64,000 bases of DNA from Emiliania huxleyi CCMP1516. Lineage: Eukaryota > Haptophyta > Isochrysidales > Noelaerhabdaceae. The position numbers were made by a program, and so were the translations under genes. Positions 10,628-21,926 of this stretch are shown in pieces; position 1 is the stretch's first letter, and the number at the start of each line of letters is the position of its first letter. Under the pieces are notes generated by a model. That model saw only the letters and a program-made list of their open reading frames with translations. It did no database searches and had not been told where the DNA came from. Location of the stretch: contig NW_005200000.1 in NCBI RefSeq assembly GCF_000372725.1, forward strand, positions 79,564 through 143,563, read 5' to 3'.

Positions 10628-12690
10628 GAGCTAAGAAGCGCACCCAGCGGGCCGGATGATCGGGATCGGGTTACGGGCAAGAGAGCCCTAGCCCCGGGGG
10701 TGCGCGTTCGCAGGGAAAGGGCCGTAAAGTAAACACGGGTCTCCGAGGGTTAGTTCCGTGTACCGGGTTTCCCCTTAACTCTGCAGAACGCCCCCTCTAC
10801 TCGGAGCTAACGGACACACAACACTGTACTCCACGTACGTACACGGATACGCCTCATATGCGCCCGCCCGACTCCGGTCCCAGAGTCCCTTCCTTCGCCT
10901 GTCGGGGCGAGCCCTCGGCTCGTCCCGGCCCCTTGCTCGCCTTCCGCCTTCCGGGCGTTACCAGACTGCCTCTGCAGTCGTTTCTGATGCCTCTTCTTCG
11001 GCTGTGGCCTCGACTCCGCTTCGCCGGCTGGTACCGCAGCCTCCGAGAGCGTCGACGGCCCGGCCGGGGTCGCCCCGGGCGAGGACGGTGGCATTGGGTC
11101 ACACCCACTTCCACCCCCGGGGGGTCGAGCCCGCTCTCCCTGGTCGGCGAGTCGTGCCCGCACCCGCGGCCTCTCTATTGTCCTCGGCTCGCCCCCCCCC
11201 TCCGCCGGCTCCTCCTCAGGCTCGGGGAGGCGCGGCCCTCCCTGTCGGAGATCACGGTGACCCGGCTGCCACCGCGACGGGTCTCCCCCCGGTGAGCTCG
11301 TACGTCCCGACTCTACTCGCATAGGCCGCGTCAGCTCATCTCTCGCCTCCTCCGACAGCTGACCCCAAGCCCCCCCCGGGGCCCTCCGGCCTCGGCCCTC
11401 CGGCTCGCCGGCGGGTCCGTTATCGTATTGCGGCAACTCCCCTCCCCCCGCTCCTCCTCCCGGGTGCTCCAGCCTCCGGCGGGGCGGTTCCGGACCCCCC
11501 AGGTTATTCCGAGCGGGTCCATACGGCGGCGGCCCCGCCGGCGGCGGGGGTGGAGGCGGTGGCAGGGGCGGCGGGTACGGTGGCGGCCCTCGCGGCCCAA
11601 ACGCCTGGTGTGGAGCCGCTGGGGCGGTCCCACGACCCTGCAGCCGTTCCAGTGGCGGGGGCGGAAGTGGCAGTGTGGGTGGCGGAAACGATGGCATTGG
11701 CGGCCGCACCGCCTGGTGTGGAACCTCAGGGGCGGCTCCTCGACCCAGCGGTCGCTCCAGCGGCGGGGGCGGAGGCGGTGGTGGCGGGGGCGGGCCTGGT
11801 GGCGGCGCCGGCCGCCGCAACTCCTGAGGCGGGGCCTCGGGGGATGCCCCCTGCCCCTGCGGCCGTTCCAGCCGTGGTTCCACGCGTCGGCCGTCCACCC
11901 CGCTCGTGGGGGGGGGCCTAGCTCTCGTTTCCCCTCGGGAGGGGGGGGGGGCAGGACCCGGATTCGCCGACGGCCCCGCCTCTCCTTCCCGTCGCTCCGC
12001 GACGGGTCGTAGACTGCCCAGTAGCCGCGTCGCCTCCCCCCTCGACCGGTCCTCCTCGATTCGGGCCCGCACCGACCGGATATCAAAGGCCGAGTTGTGT
12101 TCAGACAGCGGGCCCGCCGATGCCACCCGCCTCTTCACACAGCAGGCGTACGCCTTCATCGCTTGCCCCCCCGACTGTGTCGGCCCCGGTGCGATGTCGT
12201 TGACGAGGTAGTCCTCCCCCTCCCACCGGAAAACCTGTCCAAGAAGGTCCGTCGAGCCAACCAGTCGTTTAGCTAGGCCCCGCACCTCCCGTGCCTGCAC
12301 CGGCCTGAGAACGCCGGTGCTGACCGCGAGCGACAGACCGATCGCCCTAAGCTCCGCCAGGACCGCCCTAGGGACCGCCTTCTCGCCCGCCGCCGCGGCC
12401 GCCCGATCCATCGCGGCCTCTCGAATTGCCTCCTCCCGTCTTCTCGCTCTGTCCTCTGTCTGCCGCCGGCACGAACCTCATCGGGCTGCCTCGTGCCCTT
12501 CCTGGCAAGATCCGCGTCGGGGCCGGCCGATCCACCGGTCGGTGCCGCCCCGGCTCGGGGTGCGCTCGCCTGTTGCGACGGCTGCCCCCCCCTCGCCGCC
12601 CCCCCGTGTCCTTGTCTCCTCTTCTCCCGGACCACAGGGGCAGCTGCACTTGGAGCACTTGGAGTGCGGTCATTACCTCACATCCAGGAC
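10628..12690 (-). mobile_element. LTR-like element, longest copy in window
   Basis: Read on the minus strand the parts are: a short piece of the left repeat (ggatgtgaggtaatg, near 12690), an internal start (cactccaagtgctccaagtg), the proline-rich ORF, and then a repeat unit of about 185 bp (10628-10812) starting ttagctccgagtagaggg. The same unit recurs at 47090-47440, followed by the same internal start, and at 52221-52380 after the end of a related ORF. Repeat-internal-ORF-repeat order is what an LTR or TRIM-like element would give. No reverse transcriptase or integrase is seen, so it is a non-autonomous or much reduced fossil. It looks broken, with its left repeat mostly missing. Confidence 0.5.
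10807..12411 (-). CDS. Proline-rich ORF of the LTR-like element
   Basis: A long open frame (534 residues). The N-terminal ~100 residues look like a small folded domain (ELRAIGLSLAVSTGVL..., GQVFRWEGEDYLVNDIAPG). A long Pro/Gly/Arg-rich middle has repeated PPPPPP-LERPLGRG-type units of about 35 residues, and the tail is basic (PKKRHQKRLQRQ). The tail is similar to the short ORF at 51860-52140. No enzyme motif is present. It may be a structural, gag-like or low-complexity element protein; no function can be assigned. It ends where the terminal repeat begins. Confidence 0.4.
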   Translation of the reverse strand: MDRAAAAAGEKAVPRAVLAELRAIGLSLAVSTGVLRPVQAREVRGLAKRLVGSTDLLGQVFRWEGEDYLVNDIAPGPTQSGGQAMKAYACCVKRRVASAGPLSEHNSAFDIRSVRARIEEDRSRGEATRLLGSLRPVAERREGEAGPSANPGPAPPPSRGETRARPPPTSGVDGRRVEPRLERPQGQGASPEAPPQELRRPAPPPGPPPPPPPPPPPLERPLGRGAAPEVPHQAVRPPMPSFPPPTLPLPPPPLERLQGRGTAPAAPHQAFGPRGPPPYPPPLPPPPPPPPAGPPPYGPARNNLGGPEPPRRRLEHPGGGAGGGELPQYDNGPAGEPEGRGRRAPGGAWGQLSEEARDELTRPMRVESGRTSSPGGDPSRWQPGHRDLRQGGPRLPEPEEEPAEGGGEPRTIERPRVRARLADQGERARPPGGGSGCDPMPPSSPGATPAGPSTLSEAAVPAGEAESRPQPKKRHQKRLQRQSGNARKAEGEQGAGTSRGLAPTGEGRDSGTGVGRAHMRRIRVRTWSTVLCVR

Positions 12691-12777
12691 CGGTCAGCTG
12701 ACCAAGTACTGAGTATTTCTTTGTGGTCCGACGACGACGAGAGCAAGGCCAAAAGCAGACAGAAGCTTCACGCCGCG

Positions 12778-15116
12778 ATGCTGCAACTCGACCAGGTTGA
12801 GACCTACCAGCTTCGATTCAAGGCGTGCGGCCACTGCATCACTCGTCCACGCGCCGCTCGCTCCCTGGCTCGCGCTGCGTCTCTGACGCCGCACGTCGGC
12901 CCTCCTTCCGCAGGTCGGCGACCGCGTCGAGTGCAACTGCGGCCGGTGGACGGCAGGGACGGTGGTCAAGCTGTTTTACACGCAGTCCACCTTCCCTGCC
13001 AACCAGTGCGCGCCCTACCAGATCCGGCTCGATGACGGCCGCCTCATCTTTGCTCCCGCCGACGAGGTGCGCCCACCCGCGCCCTGGCTGTGATATATCG
13101 CCGCCACGGGATGCTGACCGGCGTGGGAATGGGTATCGGTGTCAGGCCCGGACCCCCGCACCCCGACGCCTCCTTCCCCTCCCACAGGACCGCGTCATCC
13201 GCGCGGCGCCCGTGTCTGCGCTTGCAGACGGCTCGGGCGCCGGGGCGTTTGAGGAGGAGGAGGAGTATGAGAAGGCGGACTCGGAGAAGCTGGCCGTCAC
13301 CGTCGTGACTGGCTTCCTCGGCTCCGGCAAGACCACCCTCGTCAACTACATCCTCCGCGAGCAGCACGGCAAGCGGATCTGCGTCATCGAAAACGAGTTT
13401 GGCGCCGTCAACATCGACGAGGCGCGCGGGCAGAGAGAGGGGAGGAGGAGGGCAGCCCAGGGGAGGAGGAGGCAGCCGGGCTGGGGGGAGCGGAGATCGT
13501 GGGAGCGGAGGGCGGCGCGGTGGGAGCGGCGCCTCTCTCCCCTCCCCGCACGTGACCTCGCTCGCCCAAGCCCCTCGCCCAACCCAAGCCCTCGCCCAAG
13601 CCCTCGCCCAAAAGCCCTCGCCCGACCTCGCCCAAGCCCTCGCCCAAAAGCCCTCGCCCGACCTCGCTCGCCGCTCTGCCGTTCGCAGGCCCTCGTCAAG
13701 GAGAACCTCTCCTCGGCGGAAGAGGTCATCTCGATGGACAACGGCTGCGCCTGCTGCACGGTCCGAGGCGACCTGGTGCGCGCCCTCACGCAGCTCAAGG
13801 ACCGCAAGGACTCCTTCGACCTCGTCCTCCTCGAGACGACCGGCCTCGCCGACCCCGCGCCCATCCTCGCGACATTCACGCAGAACTGGACCATCAGCAA
13901 CAACTACCGGATCGACGGCGTGCTCTGCCTGGTCGACTGCAAGCACATCGCCGCCCACATCAACGAGGCGAGACGCAGCCGAGACACAGCCGAGACAGCC
14001 GAGAGACAGCCGAGATAAACCGACTCGGCTGCAGCGGCCCGAGGTGCCACGACCCCACCTCTTCCTCTACCCCTGTGCCTCCGCCTCTGTGCCTCCGCCT
14101 CACCGGGCACGAGCCGCTGCCAGGTGCGGCCCGAGGGGACCTTTCCTAGACCTTTCCTAGACCTTTCCTGGACCTTTCCTGCCAGGTGCGGCCCGAGGGG
14201 ACGGTCAACGAGGCGGTGCAGCAGGTCGCCTTCGCCGACCGGGTCCTTCTCAACAAGCTTGACTTGGTGGACAAGGGCGAGCTGGGCGCAGTCAAGACGC
14301 TCATCCAGGAGGTGAACGCGTTCGCCGAGCTGATCGAGTGCCAGCAGTCGCGCGTGCCCGTCGACAAGCTGATGGACATGTGCGCCCTCTCTGCTGCGCC
14401 GGGGAAGAGGCTCGAGCCCGCCGGCGCCACGCGGCCACCACTCTGTGAGTAGGAACGCCTTCTCGATGGAGCGCTTCCAGGAGGAGATCGCGGAGTACGA
14501 CCTCGAGGAGGACGCTGCTGCGGAGGAGTGCACCGACGAGCAGTGCGCCCTCCCCGCCCACGGCCACGCGCAGCACGACGCGCCTCACGGCCACGACCAG
14601 CACGCCGCGCCCGCCGCCGCCGCCGCCGACCACGCGCACGCCCCCGCCGCCCACGAGCACGGGCATGCACCGAGGCCCGCCGCGCCGGCGCACGAGCACG
14701 GGCACGCGGGGGGGGTGGGGGGGGAGAGGGAGGGGGCGAGGGAGGGGGCGAGGGAGGGGCAGAAGGCGAAGAAGCGGAAGCACGACATTTCTGGCGTCGG
14801 CTCGTTTGCGCTCCAGTCGGAGCACGCGCTCGACTCGCAGCTCTTCAACCGCTTCATGGTGCAGCTGCTGCAGCGCAAGAAGGAGGACCTCTACCGCAGC
14901 AAGGGCGTGCTGTGCTTCGAGGGCGAGGGCGACGCAAAGTACATCTTCCAGGGCGTGCACGAGCAGATCCAGTTCGAGCAGTCCAACACCAAGTGGGTGG
15001 AGGGCGAGCCGCGCGTCTCCAAGGTAGTCTTCATCGGGCGCGACCTCGACAGGGAGGAGATCGAGGCCGCCTTCCGCACATGCATCGTCCACGCGCAGAC
15101 AGCGCACCCGCACTGA
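12778..15116 (+). CDS. CobW/ZNG-type metallochaperone GTPase
   Basis: G3E-family GTPase that delivers metal (zinc or cobalt) to client enzymes. Motifs in order: Walker [17 protein letters not shown] (13304-), metal-binding GCACC (13743-), [10 protein letters not shown] (13836-), NKLDLVDKG (14252-). A His-rich stretch follows ([16 protein letters not shown], 14561-) and then a CobW C-terminal domain to HAQTAHPH. The N-terminus carries an extra small domain, [18 protein letters not shown] to [14 protein letters not shown], of a type found in many algal proteins. Six exons fit: 12778-12822, 12914-13066, 13188-13421, 13689-13967, 14186-14379, 14453-15116. Three of the five introns have GC-AG ends. 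The ATG at 12778 is the first that leads into the conserved frame; an upstream exon cannot be excluded. The intron before 14186 holds a perfect 24-nt copy of the exon start. Confidence 0.9.
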
Positions 15117-15411
15117 GTTAGGATGGCGGCGCCCTCGCCGCCGCCGGGTAAACAGCCGGTTCACACTATAATTTGCGCTACGCTACAGTCTCCTCGTCCT
15201 GTGTTACCTGACACCTCAGTCTGGTCTTGTCAGTATATGTGCTATGTCGCCGCATGAAATTTGTCCATGCCGTTTGACAAGAAAGGTGATTAATCCATCG
15301 TCAATACGAAAAACAAAGCGCGAGGGTCTCTTTCTTGATCTTGTGTGTGGACTTCGGCCTTCGCGTCGAGATTGAATCGATTCCCTCAATAATATCCAAC
15401 ACAAAGCGTGT
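15117..15411. other. Shared 3-prime region between convergent genes
   Basis: The metallochaperone gene ends at 15116 and the ABC transporter ends at 15412 from the opposite strand. This stretch is relatively AT-rich and presumably carries both 3-prime UTRs. No gene is seen. Confidence 0.5.
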
Positions 15412-18400
15412 CTATTTCGCTTGGGCTTCGCTGTCGATTCTCGCTGCGGCCTGGCACGGCTTTGGCGGAAGCAGCTTCCCGTCGCGCACCTCCATGAACG
15501 CGTCGAAGAAAGCACCTCCCGCGAGATCGCAGAGCGCGTCGGCCGCCTCTCCCTCGCCCGCCTCGGGCATGCTGTCTGGGTGGTAGACGACCACAACGAC
15601 GCTGTCGGGGCAGGCCGCGCGCAGCCTGCCCGCCACGAGCGCCTTGCTCCACGCCGAAAGGGGCGCGAAGAACTCGTCGAGCAGCAGCAGCCTCGGGCAA
15701 ACGGGACGCAGCAGCACCGACCGCACCAGCTCCAGCTTGGCGCGCTGCCCGCCTACGGGACGGTTTCGAGACGGCTCCGAGACGGCTCCACCACCACCAC
15801 CGCCTCGGAGCCGCGTCTCTGCCCGAGAGGGCGCCGCAGTAATCCTCGTGCTCCGCCATCAGCTCGGCAGCAAGGCTCTCCTCCTCCTCCCGCCTCCCCT
15901 CGCCGCCCTCCGTACCGCCGCCCGCCGCCGCGCCGTCGTCGCGCCGGCTCCAAAAGTGGAGCTCCGTGAGCAGTGCCGCGGCTCGCGCCGCCAGCGGAGC
16001 CAGCGAGGTGTTGCGGTGGGCGGAGGGGGCGAGCCAGCGGACGGGCTGGCAGGAGAGCGGGCAGTAGAGCCGCTGCGTCACCTGAGGAGCGAGGAAGTGT
16101 CTAGGAAGTGTCTAGGAAGTGTCTGGATCACCTGAGGGTCGCTCGACGGACGCTCTCGGGTCGCTCTCGGGCTGCTCCTGGGGCACTCTCGGACGTACTA
16201 CACTCCTCGACGATGTCGTCGGCGGAGAGGCGCAGCTGCACGTCGCACTCGCCGGCCAGCGCCAGCCCGGCCGGCAGGGCCCCGCCGCGAGCGCACGAGG
16301 AGAGGAGTGCGAGGAGGCTGCTCTTGCCGCTCCCGTTTGGGCCAAACAGCGCGTAGACCGACGGGCGGAGCTCGACGCTCTCCCCGCCGCTGCCGACGAC
16401 CACGCGAGAAGCGCCGCGCGTGAACTCGCACCGCACGCGCACGGTCGCTGAAGTGTCGCCGCCGTGCTCGTCACCGAAGCTGCAGCGGACTCGAGCTGCC
16501 GCCTGCGCCTCGGCGACCGCCGCGTGCAGCGCGACGAGCTCGACCGAGTTGCGGCGGACGGAAGCGAGCTGCGCCTGCGGGAAGGTTCCCAGAAGGTTCC
16601 TAGAGGGTACCCGGAGAGCTGCGGCGAGCGGAGGCGGGCTGCCTCTGCACGAGAGCGCGTGAGCAGCGTGTCGATCGAGTCCTCGATTACGCGCGAGTAG
16701 AGCCAGATCTCAGAGACTCCGACGTGGCCCGCCTGGAACGGATCAGGGCCGAGATGGCCCGAGATGAGCCGATCGTCCCAGAGACGCCAGGGGGGCGGGG
16801 TTCACACCTCGAGCAGCCAGGCGATGCCAACCTCAATCGACGGGTGAAGGACGTCCTGCCAGTAGAGCCAGCCGATCCAGTTGCGCAGCGCGTTGATCAC
16901 GTGCTTGCACCGCTCCTCCGCCTGCGCCTGCAGCGCTACCTCGCCCCACCGCTCGCGCGCGAGCTCGAGCGAGCCGGCCGCCGTCAGCTGCGCCGCCTGC
17001 CGCAAAGGCGTAGGCGACGAGGCGTCTCGGAGTCTTCGCGGGTCATCTCGGCGTCCTGTCGGACTCCTCTCCAGTGATCGGGTCGTCGTGGCGTCCTCTC
17101 AAGCAAGTGACTCGCCTGCGCGAGGTCGTAGGCGACCACGCGCGCCAAGCGCGAGTCGGCGCGCTTCTCCGCCTTGCGGTGCTCCTCGAAGGCGTCGGTC
17201 AGCGCCGCGTGGAGCGCCGACTTGGCGGCGTCGAGGCCGAGGATGATCGGAAGCCCGGCGAGGGCGAGGCGCGGGTGGCGGAGGAGGACCGAGGGGAGTA
17301 GCGCCATCTTTGGGAGGGAGAAGAGCTTCCGCTCGGCGAGAGAGAAGATGGTGTGCACGCTCTCCTTGAGGGCGTCCGCGTGCGCGTCCAGCGTCAGGTC
17401 GGAGCGGGCCGTGGCGGCGAGGCTCTCTCCTAGAAGGTTCCTAGAAGGTTCCTAGAGAGTTCCTAGAGGGTTCCAGAGGGCCGTGGCGGCGAGGGCTCTC
17501 TCCGTCCGCGAGCACGAGCTGGACTGAGAGAGAGTACGTGAGCCGGTGGAGAAAGGTGCGCTCGAGGTGCGCGTTGATGGACTCCACGGCGGTCCGCTGC
17601 GCCAGGTAGGGGAGCCCGACCACGGCCATGAAGCGGAGGGCGTGCCTTCCGAAGTCAGCTGCGGATAGCTGCGGCGGGCCGCCCGCTGCACCTCCGCCGG
17701 CGAGGAGCAGCCTATCACGTCGCACAAAAAGTGATCAGAATCGCAGACTGATACTCACAAGCAGCCTCGCGAACGAGGCCGCCGGTTCTTCCGCTGCTGC
17801 GCCGCCTTGACGTACGTCACGCCCAGCTGGCCGAGGGCGAGCTGGCAGTGCAGCGTGGTGAGCGCGAGCGTCGAGAGGTGTGTCTCGAGGCTGTCGGCGC
17901 CTGAAGGAGGCTCCTAGAAGGTCCTGGAAGGTGCACAGAAGGCTCGGACAAAAATGCGTCTCGAGGTCACCCAAGACGCGGCGCGCGGACGCGTGGGCGA
18001 GGCCGACCTCCTCGACGAGGAGCAAGTGGCGCACGGCCCGCCAGACAGCGCTGCCGTGCGACGCACAGACCGCGACGGCAGCAATGCTCGCCGAAGCGGC
18101 AGCCGGGCGCTCGAGGGCCATGGCAGCGAGCGAAGCTGCGGCTGGGGCAGCGGCGATAGCTGCAGCCGCGACTGCGAGCGCGCATCCGCCCGCGAGCGTG
18201 TGCTCACTCTCGTGTGCTTTGGTCAGAGCCGCCGCCGAAAGGCCGAGCAAGCCGCCGACCAGTCGCCAGCGCCAGGGCCAGAGGATGGCGATGCTCGCGG
18301 CCTGCGCCGCGGCCACGGCCAGCAGTCGCAACCACGTCCCGCAATGGTCGGCGAAGAGGGACAGAGCGAAAGCACCCACCGCAACGCACAAAGGTGCAGT

Positions 18401-18523
18401 GATCGCGAGCCGCTCGCCGTCTGATGAGCGGAAGCGGCAGCGAAAGTACGAGGCCGGGAGGAAGGCGACGGCAAAATCGCATGAGAGGAAGGAGACAGTG
18501 TGCGCTAGCAGGCCGGGCGTCAT
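15412..18523 (-). CDS. ABC half-transporter (membrane domain plus ATPase)
   Basis: The N-terminal part (from 18523 leftwards) has several hydrophobic helices (LLAHTVSFLSCDFAVAFLPA; AITAPLCVAVGAFALSLFA) and then soluble coupling segments spread over small exons: SLETHLSTLALTTLHCQLAL (about 17890), FGRHALRFMAVVGLPYLAQR (17640), LFSLPKMALLPSVLLRHPRL (17330), VINALRNWIGWLYWQDVLHP (16890), VSEIWLYSRVIEDSID (16700). The ATPase follows: Walker A ALFGPNGSGKSSLL (about 16340), a signature-like VGGQRAKLELVRSV in place of LSGGQ, Walker B RLLLLDEFF, and an H-loop VVVYHPD. The layout resembles ABCD-type or SbmA-like half transporters, but the helices do not let me pick the subfamily or substrate. An upstream ATG at 18574 is in the same frame. 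Many introns have ccttctagg-type repeats. Confidence 0.75.
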
Positions 18524-18574
18524 GGACAGTTGACGCTGGTCTCGCCTGGTCTTTGCGAACGTGAACAGAGTCAC

Positions 18575-19383
18575 ACCAGCACCGTGGCTCGTATCCCTTC
18601 ACGGCACCACACCGCCGCAAGACAGCCCGAGATTAGCTTAGCAGCGAGTGGGCATCGCCTGCCGGTCGGCTGGGCACGAGCCAAGCACTTGGGCTCCCGT
18701 CAACCGAGTCCGAGCGGCGCCTGAGGTGGGTGCCACGGCGTCTGCACGAAGGCGTGGCAGGGTGAGGATCCAGGAGTGGTGAACGCCTCCCCGTCGGGCG
18801 CGCGGCGCGCCGGATGGTCCGCCGAGGCCGCCGCCGCCCCGGCGGCGGCGATGGGGGCGGCGGGGCCGACCCGGCCGGCGTTTGTCGGCTCCACCTACAG
18901 AAGAGCAGTCACTGTGGGTCGACGATACTAACTCGGTAGTAACGCGGAGCGGTGCTGTGCGGCGCCGAGTCGTGCGCGAGGCGACCTCCTGAGGCTACCT
19001 GAGCTGGCAATGGATGCCACCAGGACGCACGGCTAGCAGGAGCCAGTCAGGCATGCCCTGCTGTGGAGCAGAGCTGGCTGGCGCACCGGCGATACTAACT
19101 CAGCGCGCCGCGAGAGGCGAATCTGGGCGACTTTGGAGGCGCAGTTCTCGAGCTTGCCGTCGACGATTGATGTCGGGTAAATTGTCACTGCCGTCCGGGA
19201 TGGTCTTCTCTCAGGAGGCCGAGCGCCGTGGCCTGGCTCGGCTCGCCGCGGACGGCACGAATTTATGTATATAAGTAGAGGAACCAGTGGAGAGGACAGG
19301 GAGGGACGTGTCCGAGGGGGACGGGGGGGGGGGACGACTTTGGTGTTGGAGGGGGAACGACTTTGGTGTTGGACGGCATCAAT
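18575..19383. other. Intergenic, no supported gene
   Basis: Long open frames on both strands read each other's shadow and have no recognisable domains. A TATA-like tatataag lies at 19268. Two copies of acgactttggtgttgga lie at 19333-19376. Confidence 0.4.
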
Positions 19384-19559
19384 GGAGGATGGGCGGCCTC
19401 GAACCACGGTCACGTTAGCGAGGACAGCGACGGCGTCGTTGGCTGAGCGCAGGGCGAGGGCGTCGACCGACGGGCGGCGCATCAGGAGCCCCTCGCTGGC
19501 GAGCGGCTGGCGCGGGAGGTCACGGAACGACGGGTCGAACGACGGGTCGAGCCCCCCCC

Positions 19560-20181
19560 TCCACTGGTCGAGGCCGCGGTCGAGACGGTGAGCGCGGCCG
19601 AGGCCCTCGCGAACGTCGCGGAGTACGGCCCGAACTACGTCCTGCCGCAGGCCGCGGAGTCTAAGACGGCGCGGCGATAACGGCTGCGCGTGGACGCGGC
19701 GGCGAGGATCGCCGGGCACGCTGTCGTCGAGACTGGCACGCACGTGGAGATCCTGGGCGAGCAGAGGTGGTGGCCGGGCACCATCACGGGGCGGGAGGAG
19801 GGTTCGGACGGCCGGCTCGTGCACGCGGTCGAGTACGACGGCTACCCCGACCAGGATTTCCGGCTCAACTTAGAGGAAGAGACGTGGAGGCGGGTGACGC
19901 TCGGCGCCGGCGGCGCGGCCCCCACCAGCGGCGAGGACAGCGACGGCGAGGGCAGCGACGAGGCTGCGGACGCGCTGCCGGCCAGCGCGACCGACAGCGG
20001 CAGCGCGGTCGCCACCAGCGACAAGGGGAGCGACGTCGAGGGGGACGGCGACGAGGCTGGGGACGCGCTGCTGACCTGCGAGCCCGCTCCGACACAGCCA
20101 AGGGAGCGGCGCAGCACGAGGGCTGGCGACGAGAGCCCGGCGGCAGCCGGGATGGCCAGCGGCGACGCCGGCGCCACGTAG
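19560..20181 (+). CDS. Degraded ORF with a Tudor-like domain
   Basis: The clear part is VVETGTHVEILGEQRWWPGT followed by VHAVEYDGYPDQDFRLNLEE (about 19730-19890). This is the pattern of a small Tudor- or PWWP-like barrel (GTxVEVL..WYPGTV...VEYDDG) common in algal chromatin and mobile-element proteins. An acidic, Ser/Asp-rich tail follows (GEDSDGEGSDEAADAL...). An upstream open segment (LVEAAVETVSAAEALANVAE) seems to belong to the same old coding region. The whole looks decayed, and mobile-element origin is likely but not proven. Confidence 0.35.
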
Positions 20182-20271
20182 GCGGCACTCGGCGGGTATG
20201 TTGGCCGGGAGGAGGCGGTCGGCGAGGCGAGCTCCGCCCCTGCGGCCCTCAACTGGCCGGGGCGGAGGAGG

Positions 20272-21081
20272 GTGCGGCGCTGCGCCGCCATGGAGCTGCT
20301 TCGCGCTGCTCGGCGAAACGAGGACGAGCAGCGCGAGGCGATGCTGCCCGACGACGTGCCAATGCTGCTGCCGCACGGCGCTAAGCACTCGAGGGCGCTG
20401 CGCGAGGTGCGCCGCCGTCTGCGCGAGTACTTGAGCGAGCTGGCGGAGAGGGGGCAGGTTGTGCCGATGATGCGGACGGCTCGAGGCCTCCACCCGACCG
20501 TTCGGTGGACGATCGGGTTCGGCGAGTGGCTGGCGTTGACGCGAAATCGTGAGTCGAAGGCCAGCCGCTGGCTCGCTGCTGAGCAGGCTTCGGCGCGAGG
20601 GGAGGAGGCTGTTGTGCGCGCCGGCCGGGGGGCAGGCACCGTGCAGGTGATGCTCGACAACATGGTGAACCACGTCTGGCGCGAGGTGTGGCCGGCGATG
20701 CCGGCGGACGACAAGCACTACTGGTTTCGTGTGAATAAGCACGTGATGGGTTGTTCGACGGTGGCGGCGGCGGCATGCACCAGATGGCGGCGATGGTCGG
20801 GGAGGCGGAGGGGCGCGCAGCGCAGCTGGCCAGCGCGGCGTCGGGCGCGGGCGAGGAGGCGCAGCAGGCGGCGCGCGACAAGTCGAGAGCGGCCGGGAGC
20901 AAGCGCACGATGGGGGAGCTGCGCGCGGCGACGACACACCCGTGCACGAAGCAGCTCCTCTACCAGGTGGGCCGTCGATGGCGAGAGCCTCGCGCTGGAC
21001 TCGCCGACAGCCACGTGGCGCATGGCGCTGGTCGGGCTCGATCTCGCGTCTCGGGGAGCGTCGCGCCACTGCAACGCATAG
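20272..21081 (+). CDS. Hypothetical protein in accessory region
   Basis: A continuous frame whose first ~160 residues look protein-like and charged-helical (HSRALREVRRRLREYLSELA; TVRWTIGFGEWLALTRNRES; VQVMLDNMVNHVWREVWPAM). After about 20740 the frame becomes low-complexity, while another frame (20751-20960) encodes an Ala/Lys-rich helix. I do not recognise the family. It sits directly after the Tudor-like ORF on the same strand and may be part of the same element. Confidence 0.3.
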   Translation: MRRCAAMELLRAARRNEDEQREAMLPDDVPMLLPHGAKHSRALREVRRRLREYLSELAERGQVVPMMRTARGLHPTVRWTIGFGEWLALTRNRESKASRWLAAEQASARGEEAVVRAGRGAGTVQVMLDNMVNHVWREVWPAMPADDKHYWFRVNKHVMGCSTVAAAACTRWRRWSGRRRGAQRSWPARRRARARRRSRRRATSRERPGASARWGSCARRRHTRARSSSSTRWAVDGESLALDSPTATWRMALVGLDLASRGASRHCNA

Positions 21082-21926
21082 TCCAGGGCCTCACCGTGAT
21101 TGTCGAACTCCGTCCTCACCGTTTGTGCCGCTGCCGAGGGGGCGCGCCGTGCATGGCGGGTGCAGCCCTCTGTGCTTTTGGCCGCGCGCAGCCGGCGCCC
21201 CTGAGCACCTCGACGGTCGGTCATAATCATGTGTGGCCGGATGTGCGCGCGGGGTTTCGGGGCGGCGGTGTGACAGTCTCCCGGTCCGCGCTGCGGCGTC
21301 CCGCCGTCAACCCACCGTCATCCATGTGGACTGTGGTCTGTGGCTCTCAACCTGTGCGCGTCGGTGTGACTGGGTGTGTGTGGACTTTGTGGAACGCGCT
21401 GCTGTGGGGGCTGCATGCGCTCAAATCGAAAATTGGCCGTGAAGAAACCACACGTGCTGCTTTTGGGTTAAATAATTAATAATGTGTGTGTTAATACACA
21501 AGATCAAAGAATAACGTGTAGTCCACAGTGCTCCCACAACGAGAATAATGCACAATTAGGAGAGAGAAGGCCATCCCGCAGATCGCGCGCCCCAGGGGGG
21601 TCATGTCCATGTTCGAGACATGAGGGATCGAATCCGAAGGCTAGCGGCAAGCGGGGCGGCGGGGCGGCGAACAATTCAACAAAAGGCGGCTATGGTTGGG
21701 GGCAAGTCAGCGCTCCCCCCGGATGGCACCGACGGCAGCATCGGGATGTGTCGGTGTCGGTAAGTTCCATGCAAGCCCACCTGCGGTGGTGGCGGCGGGC
21801 CGGCCCGTTGACAACCCCAACGAGCAAATCGGGAGATGGAGGCGAGAAGTCAGCATCAGCATCCCCACCTGGAAGCCTGCTCTCGAGGAGCTGCTTGCTT
21901 GGTTGTGCTCGCGTTGCGACAGCGGC
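21082..21926. other. Intergenic, no supported gene
   Basis: No recognisable coding. A short AT-rich patch lies at 21465-21560. The rest is open on both strands without domains. Confidence 0.4.
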
